Assembly: GCF_030272615.1 (NCBI RefSeq)
Contig: NC_081413.1
Span: 721,388,367 to 721,452,366, forward strand
From: Cryptomeria japonica
Taxonomy: Eukaryota; Streptophyta; Pinopsida; Cupressales; Cupressaceae
Direction: 5' to 3'
DNA length: 64,000 nucleotides
Made by a program: the position numbers and the translations under genes. The notes below the pieces were generated by a model. The model searched no databases. It was not told the origin of the DNA and was given only the letters and a program-made list of their open reading frames with translations. Below are positions 31,675-51,389 of the stretch, piece by piece; positions within the stretch are counted from its first letter, which is position 1; every line of letters starts with the position of its first letter.

Positions 31675-32610
31675 CAAGAATTTCGCTCTGGACCCTTTGG
31701 AAGGGTCAGGAGCGAAATTCTCATTTTAGCTCAAAATTCACACTTTTGAAGGTCAAACATCTTTCCAAGGCATTCCAAATAGGTTTTCTCACCCTAGTCC
31801 AGGCCTGACTTAGCACAAAATTTGAAGAAAATGATGGTTTTAGTGTTTTTCACTCTGGATCCTTTGGAAGGGTCAGGAGCGATTTTCAAGTTTTGAGCAT
31901 GTTCCTCCATCCTTTCAACTTCAATTCACCTCCAAGACTAAGGACACATTGCCTCACTCCTATCTAGGCCATAAAAATCAAAATTTTAACTTGTCTTGCA
32001 AAGAAAGTAGGTGATCCTAGGATTTTCGCTCTGGACCCTTTGGAAGGGTCAGGAGCGAAATCCTTGGTTTGGGCTAATTCCCATCATTTTTCAACACCAA
32101 TTTACTTCAAAAGGCAAGAACATGCCAATTCATCCCCCAACATGCCCTAGAAACCAACACTTAGCCAAAATTGGGAAGGAAATGAGAGCTACCAAGATTT
32201 TCGCTCTGGACCCTTTGGAAGGGTCAGGAGCGAAATTCATGTTTTGGGCTTGATTCTTGACCTTTTCAACTCCAATTCTCTTTGAGAGGCAAACATAGAT
32301 CCTTCTTCACGCATCTCCATCAAGATCCTGACTTTAGCCAAGGGAAAAATGAGAGTTTTCAAGAATTTCGTTCTGGACCCTTTGGAAGGGTCAGGAGCGA
32401 AATTCCTAATCTTGGCCAAAATCCTTCACATTTCAATCTTGACAAGGCTAGAACATTCAAAAATACCTTCAAACATGCCTGGGAATGCGTTAGTTCTAGG
32501 TTTTGGTCAAAGTAGAATGTCTTGTGGAGAATTTCGCTCTGGACCCTTTGGAAGGGTCAGGAGCGAAATTCGCTTTGGACCCTTTGGAAGGGTCAAGAGC
32601 GAAATTTGAC
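31675..32610. repeat. Hairpin array in LTR F, 7 copies
   Basis: Same palindrome as in LTRs D and E, with starts near 31680, 31850, 32023, 32198, 32366, 32528 and 32567. Intervals are about 162-175 bp except for the last doubled pair. Confidence 0.85.
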
Positions 32611-32741
32611 ATTTTGGTCTCTTTGTCAGGATCATTTTATGGAATATAACATTTAAGTATAAGAAAGAAGAAAGATATAAGTTCTTATACTTTAAGTTAT
32701 ATTCCATATATACTATCAGGATGTTTGAGAGTGGTTTCGGA

Positions 32742-33684
32742 CTATGTTACCCCAAGTTTCCGGGATGGGGGGACGGGGGGATGATGGGACGACAATTTTT
32801 TTTGCCAAATTTGGGGACGGGGGGGGGACGGCAAAGGGGATGGCTATATAAAATATAAGGAAAATTTAAAATATATAGGAAAATTCTAAATGTTCATATG
32901 AAAACATGGATAAAGCATGCATCTATACATTATATTCATATGAAAATATGGATATAGCATATGTATGATACTATGAAAACATTTTAGATTGCAAACATCG
33001 AACATACAACATTATCAATAGACTCAATACTCAATATGCACTCATAATTCAGAATTTCAATTCATTCACATTGTCAATATGCATATCATAATAGATATTA
33101 AAGAAATAACATACAAAATGCCCAAAGGCCACACTGCTGCCATATTGTTTCATTGTCAATTGCGATATGGAAATCAAAATAGTACTAAGTAAATACTAAA
33201 AAGCAAAGTATAATATTTATTATTTAATATTTTATTATTTAATTTATTTTCTATTTATAAATTTTAAAATTTATAATATGAATTAATTTAAAATTATAAA
33301 TATTTCATATGAATTAATAAATTTAATGTTGCCTTTTAATTTTTGATAGAGGGCGCATGTTAGAAAAATAATAAAATATAGATAGTCGTATTTTGATTTC
33401 ATAACTATTCAAATTCAATAATAAAAAAATTGATAGTCGTTTTTAAAATTTTTTCAATATAGAGGGCCCATGTTAGAAAAATTTAGAAAAAATTGAAAAT
33501 ACGACTTTTTTTTTTAATATTTTTCCCTAGCTCTAGATGTGGGGGACGTCTAGGTGTCCCCAATCCGTCCCCAACCGTCCCCCCATTTCGGGGACATCCC
33601 CTCAAAATTTTGACAATTTGGGGACGGGGGGGGGGACGTCCCTTGGCTGTCCCCAAGTCCCCGAAACGTCCCCGGGTTTCGTAG
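32742..33684. mobile_element. Non-autonomous hAT-like DNA element (943 bp)
   Basis: It interrupts LTR F in the stretch GAGTGGTTTCGGACCTCC. The 8-bp duplication GTTTCGGA lies at 32734-32741 and 33685-33692. Ends: CTATGTTACCCCAAG on the left, and CTACGAAACCCGGGG as reverse complement of the right end, so the terminal inverted repeat is CTAYGWWACCC. Both ends are rich in GGGGACG / CGTCCCC motifs that could pair over a longer distance; the middle is AT-rich without coding potential. An 8-bp duplication and short inverted repeats fit the hAT superfamily. Confidence 0.7.
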
Positions 33685-34049
33685 GTTTCGGACCTCCAGG
33701 AGTTATATTGCAAAATCTAGTTTTTGGAGGATTCTTCAGTTTTCCAAACAGCCAAATTTCAGGATTAGGACATTCCAGATAGCCAAATTTCAGGATCAAG
33801 ACATTCTAGACTTAGCCAAATTGCTCAACCACTCCCTGACTTAGGCAAAGCGTGCTATCCAGTCATCCCCTTGGCGACACTCAAAAAGCAAAGGCTAATA
33901 GACAAACCACCAAAAACCCAGAAAGCAAAACCCCACAAAGCAAAAAAAGTTGGGGTCCCCATTTGCAATGGGGCGATGTGTGAATACGTCACAACACTTC
34001 CTTGCACCATGGCTATGACCTCGAAACACTTAGAAACTTCCTTTCAACT

Positions 34050-34485
34050 TTGACAAGGCGGACTTCATGGGCGAATTTCTTGCCTCCTTGGACCTTCTTC
34101 ATGGGCGGACTTCCTTGGGTGGACTTTTGAGAAGGTTTTGGAAACCTTGGAGGGTGGACTTCATCAGCTTCATGCCACATTGCTTGGGCGGACTTTGTCA
34201 AACATGCTGCAATCAAGAATAGGGCGGACTTTTTGAAGCTTGAGGTACCATTGCACTTGCACCAAGGTGAGGGCGGACTTCTCCCATCTCTCCTACATGG
34301 CGGACTTTCTTGGGCTCCCTCTCCATCATGCATAGGGTGGACTTTGTGAGACTTATGCACTTTTTACTTCACCTTGGGCGGATTTTTTCAAACATGAGCA
34401 CTTTGGAGGGCAGACTTCTTGGCTCATGTTCCAATGCTATCAAGAGTAGGGCGGACTTTGTGAGTCTCCATCATGGGGCAGAGTT
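34050..34485. repeat. GGGCGGACTT array of LTR C, second part
   Basis: About 13 copies of GGGCGGACTT(T/C) and variants near 34050, 34092, 34113, 34152, 34188, 34222, 34269, 34298, 34334, 34375, 34409, 34449 and 34474, mostly 20-45 bp apart. Unlike the arrays in LTRs B, D, E and F, the motif is not palindromic. Confidence 0.8.
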
Positions 34486-35117
34486 TTGGAGTTCTTGACA
34501 TAACATTAGACACCAAACATGATTAGCCAGATATTTGGAAAAAAATTTCATAACTTCTTCAATTTTAGCTAGATTAACATGATATTTGAAATCCATCCGA
34601 AGTGCCATGACCCCTAAAATGTAGGAACTTAGCTTTTTGGGTCAAAACTTGAAAATTTTCGATCGCTATCGATACGCGCTAGTGGTACCAGTGCAAACCC
34701 TAGGTCCCCATTTCGAAAAAGCAAAAATAAGACATCCCTAAAAAATAGCAAAAACTTTCTAAAAATAGCCATCTCGAGGATCGAGCTAAAAATGCCAAAA
34801 ACAAAACTTCCTAAAAAATAGGAAAAAACAAAAAAACAAACTTTCCAAAAATAGAAAGTTGTCCGAATTCATTCAAATCAATTTTGTTCTTCGTCCTTTG
34901 GCCTTTCTAGGCACTTTGATGATGTCTAGACTCTGTTATCACTTGGTTTGCAAAAACTGACTTTTAATCCTTAGGACTCAAACCGTTCAAAACTTGACAA
35001 AACTGAGCAAAACTGAAGTGGAAGGCCACGAGACACTAACAAAAACCCTAAAAAGAAGGAAAGGAGAGGGTCCCCATTCTCAATGGGGTGATGTGTGAAA
35101 AGGGTCACAACAAGACT

Positions 35118-36460
35118 GTAGTTGCAGCTGGCAAAGGTATGAACAAACTGAATAGTGTACTCATTGTAATCATCTTTATGAAACCTTGAATATGATATAA
35201 ATTTCAAATTTGACATTTTCATTGTTCAAATTTGAATGTTAAATTGTTGATGTTAAATGTTCACTTCAAGTTTTAGTAGCATTCAAGTATTTTAGTATTT
35301 AGTATTTAGTATTTTACTATTCTGCCAAAGTCTATTTGAAAATTCAAAACTGCAATTCTTATAGGGGAAGGGTAGCAATAGCTGTTATAGCTAACTTCTC
35401 ACATCTTAAGCTCCTAAATGGTACTTCAAATTTTGACTATTTTTTTTTTTTTTCTTTGTATGTGACTTAAGTGCTTATAGCTATTGTTTTGGCTTTTGGG
35501 TAGTTACGATGAACACGATGGGATCTGTTATGCGCGCAAGGGTCAAAGTGATCATTTTGAGTTGATGTTCGATGCATAATTCTCTATTGCCTCTTTAATC
35601 GTTTGCTTTAACCACCACAAAATTTGCACAATTGATCCAATGCTTAAGCACAAATGCCCTAGTAATCATGCACTATTGGTACCGATAAAGTTGGACAATT
35701 GGTCTAATAGACTAATTACTAACTTTTTTTCCAGCTATTGGGTATACTAGTGTGCAGCTATTGGTCCACTAGTTGATTTTTTAGTGGGCTTTTAATTAGC
35801 GAAATCCAATGAACGGTTATTGGAACACGAACCATAATTGGGCCCCTTCCCTTACATCTTTTTATATCTATATGTATATCAGTGCCGCCCCCTCACCACC
35901 GCTATCTCCTCATTGCCCTTAAACTTAGGCCCTTGGTCCCCTCGTCCTCGAATACCATCCCTGTGCTCCCCTGTAAGGAAACTCAATGGAACTATGATTT
36001 ATACTCAAACTAGCATCATTTGTAGTTGAATAAAGCTTCATTTTGAGGTCAGAAAATAAGTTTCTATTATTATATGTATTTCTGATTTTATATCAACATA
36101 TATCATATTCCTTGATAATAAATTTGTATCAAAATTTTATACCAACAAAGGTTGTGTTAGTCAATGATTTGTGAAATTGCTAATGCATGACAGTTGTTTG
36201 CCAAAATGCTTTTGATAATAAAACATAGTGCAGCTGTTCTACATTATAAGACTCAAAAAATGGTTATTGTATTCCACCACCTATTTGACGAAATGCCTAT
36301 GAACTAAATTTAAGAAAATTGCAAGTTTGTTTAAATTTTTTTGGTAGGGGTTAACACACAAGGACAGTTTTGTATCGTCAAAGTTTGATTTTTGCCTTTG
36401 GGAAATTGCAGTATTGATCCTTAGGCATCCAAGGTTTGGCTAGTGACTCCATGACATATT
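35118..36460. other. No gene recognised
   Basis: AT-rich non-coding sequence right of LTR C. It holds a poly-T run near 35440 and short unsupported open frames only. Confidence 0.4.
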
Positions 36461-36467
36461 GGAATAT

Positions 36468-37800
36468 TCAATTTGATAATGATCTATAAAATGAGTTAGT
36501 GTGCATGTCCTCCATCACTGTACTTCTTGCTATCCATACAATTCTTTCAAATTCAAACTTAAGCTCCCTACTTTGATAAATCTGTAGAAACTCACCAATG
36601 GAACGTGGTGTGAGATTCACAATATCTTCAGTTTTGAGTTCTTCATGTTTGACACTTGGATCCCACATTATCATGCTTGAGCAATCCAAAGTTGAGAGAG
36701 GATTTTCTTTCCATTTGGTACCTTTCATCCTTTTATCATTACTAGAATGCTTCTCACAGTAAAGAGCTTTGAGGAGATATCGTATGACATTGATTCAATA
36801 AATATTTGCCATACCAATCCTTTTGATGAAAATATTCATCAAAATGTTTACCTTCTATTTCTGATTTTGCAATCTCCAAGGGATTTGAAACAATGTTGTG
36901 ACTCTTGTGACCCATGCTTTCAGAATGAAGGTTAGTGGGGCAAGAGTCAACATCTTTCACAGATGCATGCTCATCAACACCACTATTATGTGAATAAATT
37001 TCATATGGCAATGGTTCACTCTTTTCACTAGTTAAATTTTCAATAGGGGTGTTGTGGACACCATAAAAAATCACCAATTCAAGTTCTATCAATTGGCCAT
37101 TCAACATTTTATTAGTTTACCTTGTCTCCTCTTCTTCATTCTCAACTATCAAAAGTTTAAATTCAAATAAAGGATTTATATACTCTATATTGGGAGCAAT
37201 GTTCTTTACCTTTTCTGCTTCTTGGACAATAGTTATTCTATCCTTGTGTAACGGATTCATGTACACCTTTCAGAAAATGTTAACTTCAACTTCTTGCAAA
37301 CCTGATTTTTCTCCCCTTTCATGTACATGGACCCCTGGATTCACAATTACCTCAGGCTCATAGGAGTCTAAGCTCTTATTTGACAATATCTCAAGATATT
37401 GCAGTTGTTCCTTGCTTTGGCACCTATGACCTAGATTCCATGGTTCTTTGCAAGAAAAATAGAGTTGTTTCTTCTTAACCTGGTTTTTGTATCTTCATCT
37501 ACCTTCTTGTGTGGAACTCCCTTTGATTTTCTGCAATAGGATATCTTTGAAATTGATTTATATTTTGGCACTAGCTGTGGCTTTGAGTTTGAGTGTTCTT
37601 CATTACGCAAGGACATTTTTCCTTTACCATGTGCTTTAGCTAGAACTAGACTGTGCTGCTTTTTGGTTTTTTTCTCTGCACTTGTCCACCTTTTATTTTT
37701 ATCCATGTCATGTAGTTTGGAAAAGCAAATTCCACATATTTTACAAATGACGGAGCTGCCTTCAAATCTTTTGGTAGATTCTAGCACCTTGCAAATCATT
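36468..37800 (-). pseudogene. Decayed gypsy gag-like fragment
   Basis: Three open pieces on the minus strand (37799-37431, 37107-36754, 36728-36468) joined by stops and shifts. Near 37450 the translation in one frame reads a knuckle-like SCKEPWNLGHRCQSKEQ, close to the FSCKEPWEPGHRCLGKGK of the gag at 16.1 kb. The downstream part is acidic and Ser-rich (ENLTSEKSEPLPYEIYSHNS) and matches no domain I recognise. Probably the C-terminal half of a chromovirus-type Gag and its linker. Confidence 0.5.
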
Positions 37801-38228
37801 TAGTAGTCTCTCTACTGATGAATCTCATCAATTCCATGAAGTATACAAAAGCAGTTTCTCTTTGAAGCTATGTAGAGAGTATCATATGCATTGAAACTGG
37901 TCAAGCTTTATATTGAAACTGTTAACATCTGATAGCCCGATGATTAATAGGTTGGTAGGAATACTGCTATTGGTAATTAAACTTAGGTTCCTGTATTAAA
38001 CCAGAAATAAATATCTGTAATGACTTGAGGTTAGATATGCAACCAATATTAATTAAATAACCCTCAACAGACCTTATACTTAGGACAAATAGTTTAAGGG
38101 TTTCAATATTTTAATGAACCTTACAAACCCCAAATTTACTCTTTCTTTCTTGTGATAGCCCTAATCCTAATATTATAGTTCAATTTAATGAACAAAAAAA
38201 AATGTGGATTAAAACATTGACCATATTT
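37801..38228. other. No gene recognised
   Basis: AT-rich spacer between the gag fragment and the LTR at 38234. No features supported. Confidence 0.4.
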
Positions 38229-38233
38229 GATAA

Positions 38234-39708
38234 TGTAGCGCCGTAACCCTTAACTAAGGTGTCCAATTTCACACACTCCTAGTACCCATTTTAGTATTTC
38301 TCACTCTATGAATTATAGGACTTTTAGGGGAGCCCCCCGTTAATGGATAGATTCGGCCTATGCGGAGGACTCGGCTGAGCATGCTTCTTTCCAGCCCTGG
38401 GCAAGACAGTTATTTGCCGAGCATCCCTCCTGCTACTTAATCCACAGAGCATCAATCTAAACGAGGAGCTACCGGGAGGCATAGCCCCAGCCGAATTGGG
38501 CAGGGGCTCTCCCCCATAAAACAAATTTAAATTTTCCAGAAGTTAAAATAAAAATTCCAAAAGACCCTCATGTCCAATGGAGCAAATGGCAATTAAAACA
38601 AGTACTCTTAAGGCATCTTTCACAGTTAAATTTAAATTAGCTCGATAATATAAAAATACCATTAATATAAGCACATAAAATGATGACAATTCACATAGGA
38701 CCGACTACGCACAAATAGTCTTTACTTGTCATTTACAATATGCATTAGGGTAATCGGATTTTACCAAATTGGCAGCTGGAGGTGTATATAAATGAAATTA
38801 AGGAAAATTGTCCAAATTAGGAACGATGGCTATGGCTGGGTAACATTAATGGCCAGTGTGCTATCTCCTATAACCACCGTCGGGGATATGGGCATGCTCA
38901 GACCTGTGGAGCCAGATGGAGTTGATGCCCTGTACCTATAGTCACTAAAACATTCACAGGTCAAGAGTACCTGCTCATGCATATATATAAATAATCAAAA
39001 TAACTAAAATCATTGGAAGGTGATTTTAACTGTACATGCATTCTCATATGCCCGAATGATGCAATATCATTCCTTTCACAACTAATCATCAATTTAAGGA
39101 CAAATAATAATCTTATCTAACTAACTGCATTAAATTACAACATCAATATTCTTTCATTACATCAATAAGCATATAAACATTCCCTGAATGCTTAACATCA
39201 TAACATCATCATCATAGCAATCCAATAAATCTAACACGGATATCATCCATTGCATCAATAAGCATTTAATCTTTTACTGGAATAACTGACATAAACATGA
39301 TTTATTGCTTTTAATTCAACCAATCACGTTAACATCACTTGTTACATTCCAATCATTAATCAATCAGCATCCATTCAAACATCTCACATAAGGCAGTTCT
39401 GAATCACTACATCAGTCCATCATAATCATCAAAGGCACAATAGACCATCACTTATCTCAATGCAACTGCATAATCACAAATCACAATAAGGCAATCCAAC
39501 ACATCACACATCCAAAACAATCACGGAACATATATCAAACCGAGCACAAGATAAACACTCAAGGTCATACACTGCAACAAATGAAGCATCCAAAATAAAA
39601 TCAAAACACCACAGAAAGATTTATATCCAAAATGTGAATGGCACAACCAAAGGCACATAGCACATCAAGAAGCAAGAATGCAGAGGAGCAAACCAGAGGG
39701 GCATTACA
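38234..39708 (+). mobile_element. LTR resembling conifer gypsy LTRs
   Basis: Starts TGTAGCGCCG and ends GGGGCATTACA, so the termini are imperfect inverted repeats (TGTARYGCC). A GC-rich block at 38330-38520 (GGGGAGCCCCCCGTTAATGG..., GGGCAGGGGCTCTCCCCC) lies in an otherwise AT-rich LTR body. From memory, LTRs of conifer gypsy elements of the IFG7 type have this kind of start, GC block and GCATTACA end; this was not checked by search. The flanks GATAA and TCAGT do not match, so no target duplication supports a simple solo LTR. The 66-codon frame at 38524-38324 lies in the GC block and is not called. Confidence 0.5.
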
Positions 39709-40534
39709 TCAGTGATTTTTGAATGTTGATTACAATGCCTATTTGAATTCTTGATTCATGCGGCTGTGTTTCTTAATTTTTTTAACATAAGGGCAAACAT
39801 TACTTTTGATACTCAGAGCATGCACAATATTTAGGTGAACAAGTTCTTATTCCCTGTCTCAGGGGTTTGGAGGATTTCTCTTCTCTTGCTGCTTGCCTGT
39901 TGTCAGTCTGTCTAGATTTTCTTGATTCTCTGAAATTGGTGTGCCATGGTCTTTTTAAGACTGGCAGACCTAATTTGTAATTACTTATTTTTTAATTTCT
40001 CTTGCATTTATGAACAAAAATATTTGTCAACTTAATGAAAATTATCACATAAAAAATTTCAAGACATTTTTTCTTTCTAACTGATTTTTAAAGAAAGAAC
40101 CAGTTATTTATGAGTTCTAACTAGTCTTATTGGCTGATTTGATGAGCAACTTCTTTTCCAAATTTCTTAATTACATAAAATTTAAAAATACTAATATTTA
40201 TGATGTAAAATAAACTGAAGATCTAAATAAACTTAAAGAAATATGGTCTTTACATGCCACGCCAACACCATTCCATTAATTGTGTGTTTCTTATATCATA
40301 TTAGAACCTCATTTTCTTATAGTTAAACCCTTCCTTATCAAGTCCCTATTATTTATAAAGTTCTGCTACACTGTTCTAGTTTTCACTTTTGCAGTTTCTT
40401 GAGTCTGTTGATCTATCTAAAGGCATTATAGAGTCCTTGTTCTTGAGTATGTTGCTGAGATCAAACAATTTATGTTTACTGAGAGCAAATAATGTCATTA
40501 GCTGCTATTCATTTAATGCCCTTTATTCTTGCAG
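39709..40534 (+). other. Sequence upstream of the receptor exon; probable intron
   Basis: AT-rich, ending in a pyrimidine-rich tract and TTCTTGCAG splice acceptor (to 40534). No signal-peptide exon was found here or further left, so it is probably the 3' end of an intron of unknown length. Confidence 0.5.
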
Positions 40535-48704
<8,170 letters not shown>

Positions 48705-50555
48705 CATTGTTTAGTCCAATGTTGATGTGATGTCCTGTTCATCTAAACAATAGCTCAAATGATATTCTGATGGCAAATAATAGTTCATGGGCAGGTGGTA
48801 CAAGAGAGCAGATAGCAAAGGCTTTTTGTTACAGATTTATTTTCTTAGGATTTTCATGGATAAAGGGCTGTAAAACTGTTGGATTAGCATCAATTTGAAT
48901 CAATTTACGAAAGCACATTAATTAGGATAAATTCTTGTTCTCCAGCCATATAGTTATGTTTGATGCAGTAGGAAAATGGAATTCTCATTTTGTTTTTTCA
49001 AGTAGTAAAAGTAGCTATGGTCTTATGGATGGAGGTGGAGGGAGGAATTTCTAGCTCCACCCATAAACAACTGGAAATTTCAAAGCTCTAAAGTTTGCTT
49101 ATTTTTTAGGACTAGATTCCAATTTATCTCATAGTAGCTTATTCCTTGGAATAATAGATTTGTTGTTGCTGGCAAAAGAGATGAAGTGTTAGTCTTATTA
49201 AACTTTTTTATGCTTATGGTAGAAGACTAGCAAAGTAATCGCATGCATGTGCATATTTTTTAGAAAGGGATTCTTATTTTTTTTAAATGATAGAGATAGA
49301 TGATAGAATGTATGTTCAAAATTTTAGGTGCATCATATGTTTTTTATGTGTTGTTTAGATGGAAACATGTTTCTATTGTTACAGATTTATTTGGGGATAT
49401 AGTTTTTGGATGAATTTATTTTATACATTTAAAAAAAGAAATATAGCATGTTTATAAAATTGTGAACATAGTGGAATCACTTATTGATGTCACACAAAGT
49501 GACTAGAGTCTAAAATTCAAAGTACACATATCTTCTATATTGAGCATACAACTCAATGTTATGATCAATGAACCTCTCCATCTCTATCATTGATGTGCTT
49601 TTCATTTTCTTGTAACAAGATATGCTTTTGTGTAAGAAGAAAAAAAACCTTGTCTTCAATATCTAAGATCAAAAGTGGTCAGGATATGATATCAAATGTA
49701 ATGAAGGAGATGTGCGGAATATGATTCCTACAATAATCAATGAGAACAATATTCTGCAAAAATCAAATTGATCATACAATTACAAGGAAATAAGCATAAA
49801 AGTAATATACCATAACAAAATAATTATATGGGAAAAAACCTTTAAGAGAAAAAGTTCACTCTAAAGTAACTAAATGTATTCTTTAGTAATCAGTGACTAC
49901 AAAAAGTTGTAGAGTCTACTCTTTTACAACAATATCATCAATAAGATTTGGGATAATTTTGGTAGCATGATGGTACCTCTAAAAAACACTATGAAACCTA
50001 AATCTCAGGCACCCAATAAATAAGAGAAATGATATATGAAACCATAAAATAGTAATTAGGAAACCATAAGATAAAACTACCAAGAATGCAATTCCCATCC
50101 CCAAATCCCAAGGGGAGTCCAAAGACTAAAAATAGCATATTCCTTTCACTTGCCATAAGCTCATCATAAACCACACTGACTTGGGTGACCAGTTTTGGCT
50201 CCATTACATCCATTACAATGTACTATAATGATGTACCATAACATGTTTCATAAGTTGTTCAACAAGTGCATATCTCTCTCACAACTCGTATAAATTATAA
50301 ATGCTCTTACACATTTGATGTGGGATGTCCATCTTCTAGGGGTCCTAATTTTTGATTGAGTAAATTGATTGAAATAATGTTTCTATTTTATGTTGTAAGA
50401 ACTCATTTCCTCCACTTTAAATTAAATAAATTAAAATATGTCTAGAACCCTAAAAATTATATTTTTAAGTTCTAAAGCCAAGAAATAATATATTTTTCTT
50501 TTCTTTGTTGTTCTTGATATTAGGATTAAAGGTTGAGCCAACTTTCCTAATAAGA
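48705..50555. other. Downstream flank of the GLR gene
   Basis: AT-rich sequence holding the presumed 3' untranslated region; the poly(A) site could not be placed. No other gene is supported. Confidence 0.4.
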
Positions 50556-50559
50556 TGGA

Positions 50560-50880
50560 TTCATAAATGGGATCAATAACTTTTTACATCTCCGTAATTT
50601 GCCACAAAACTTATTATAGTTAGGAACTTTAATTACGTAGGTGTACAAGTTATTTCTATAGTAAAGGGTGTAAGATGGCACAAGGATGTATGGTGCTCAC
50701 TAAGATATTCATGTACACTCGAATTTGTTTTTTGTAAACATTGCATAAAAAGAAAATAGAATCATATTCAATTTTATTCTAGTTCTAATAACTCTACTAG
50801 GACTTGGGCTTGATCTATTCAAATGTATTTAGTATTGTCAATGTTCCTTCACTTTCTATTTCAATATAGCATGTTGATAA
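50560..50880 (+). pseudogene. Copia fragment with internal deletion
   Basis: Matches parts of the copia copy at 52.8-53.3 kb: GGTGTACAAG...GGGTGTAAGATGG corresponds to 52815-52860, and TTTTATTCTAGTTCTAATAA...CTATTCAAATGTATTTAGT corresponds to 53235-53310. It represents a decayed protease-to-integrase region that has lost the intervening bases. Confidence 0.5.
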
Positions 50881-51389
50881 AGGTATCTCAACCTTGCTTC
50901 TAATGTTAATATTATAGAAGGTGCAAATTTTTGGGTATAAAATAGAAAAACACAATTTTTGGGCTATAGGCTTAGTTTTTTATGAAAATAAAAATCCCAA
51001 GTTTCTTGACACTACCTTTAAGTAGTATTCATTGCATAAGTCTCTTTAAGTAATTCAAGTTATAAAAGGCAAGGCTTAGTCGACCCATTTGATTAAAATT
51101 TGAGGCCTTCAAAAGTTTTTGTAGGAAATGTAAAAAGTCGTTAGATGTATAAAAGAGTTGTAAAGGGGAGTTACCCATGTTAACCAACATATGATGCATA
51201 TTATTACACATCATTAGACATATTCTATTTGGAGATAATTTGGGTAGTTTAAGCTCATGGGTTTCAAGATACTATTTGATGGTTTTATGTTTTATATCTC
51301 CTATAATTAGGAGCTTTGGATGGACATGGGGTGTAGAGTTTTGTAGATATTGTTTAAGATATAAGAATTCCTCCAAATCCCTAGTTGAT
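50881..51389. other. No gene recognised
   Basis: AT-rich spacer between two copia remnants. Confidence 0.35.

Larger units (their letters stand above)
30099..33996 (-). mobile_element. Solo LTR F, carrying an hAT-like insertion
   Basis: Starts TGTTGATG at 30099 and ends CGTCACAACA at 33996. The 5-bp duplication CTTCC lies at 30094-30098 and 33997-34001. It sits within LTR C's array region. Without the 943-bp insertion at 32742-33684 it is about 2.95 kb. In element direction it has the terminal hairpin (33957-33973), a 7-copy palindrome array (31675-32610), a short U3 frame remnant starting MKEDQARSR (near 31540), telobox and TATA (30989-31077), and R/U5. Confidence 0.87.
18103..35112 (-). 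mobile_element. Solo LTR C (about 4.3 kb) split by nested insertions
   Basis: The ends match the family: TGTTGGTG at 18103 and GGGTCACAACA ending at 35112. The 5-bp duplication AGACT lies at 18098-18102 and 35113-35117. Removing the nested LTRs D (19083-27896) and F (30099-33996), with one copy of each target duplication, leaves three pieces: 18103-19082, 27902-30098 and 34002-35112, about 4.3 kb in all. In these pieces: R/U5, TATA and telobox (18841-18929), the U3 reading frame (about 29434-28272 and remnants below it), an array of GGGCGGACTT motifs (29725-30081 and 34050-34485), and the terminal CCCCATT/AATGGGG hairpin (35072-35088). No gag, pol or primer-binding site lies inside, so it is best read as a solo LTR that contains a protein frame. 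Confidence 0.8.

Noticed and set aside
33483-33799. Gly/Pro-rich open frames on both strands
   Set aside because: They lie in the G/C-rich end of the hAT-like element and extend across its boundary.
18103-35112. Region C-F as one complete retrotransposon with two LTRs (E/D as 3' LTR, F as 5' LTR)
   Set aside because: F has its own CTTCC duplication and no primer-binding site beside it; D has GGTAC on both sides; the outer AGACT pair belongs to C.
38324-38524. 66-codon frame in the GC-rich block
   Set aside because: Lies inside an LTR and shows no domain.
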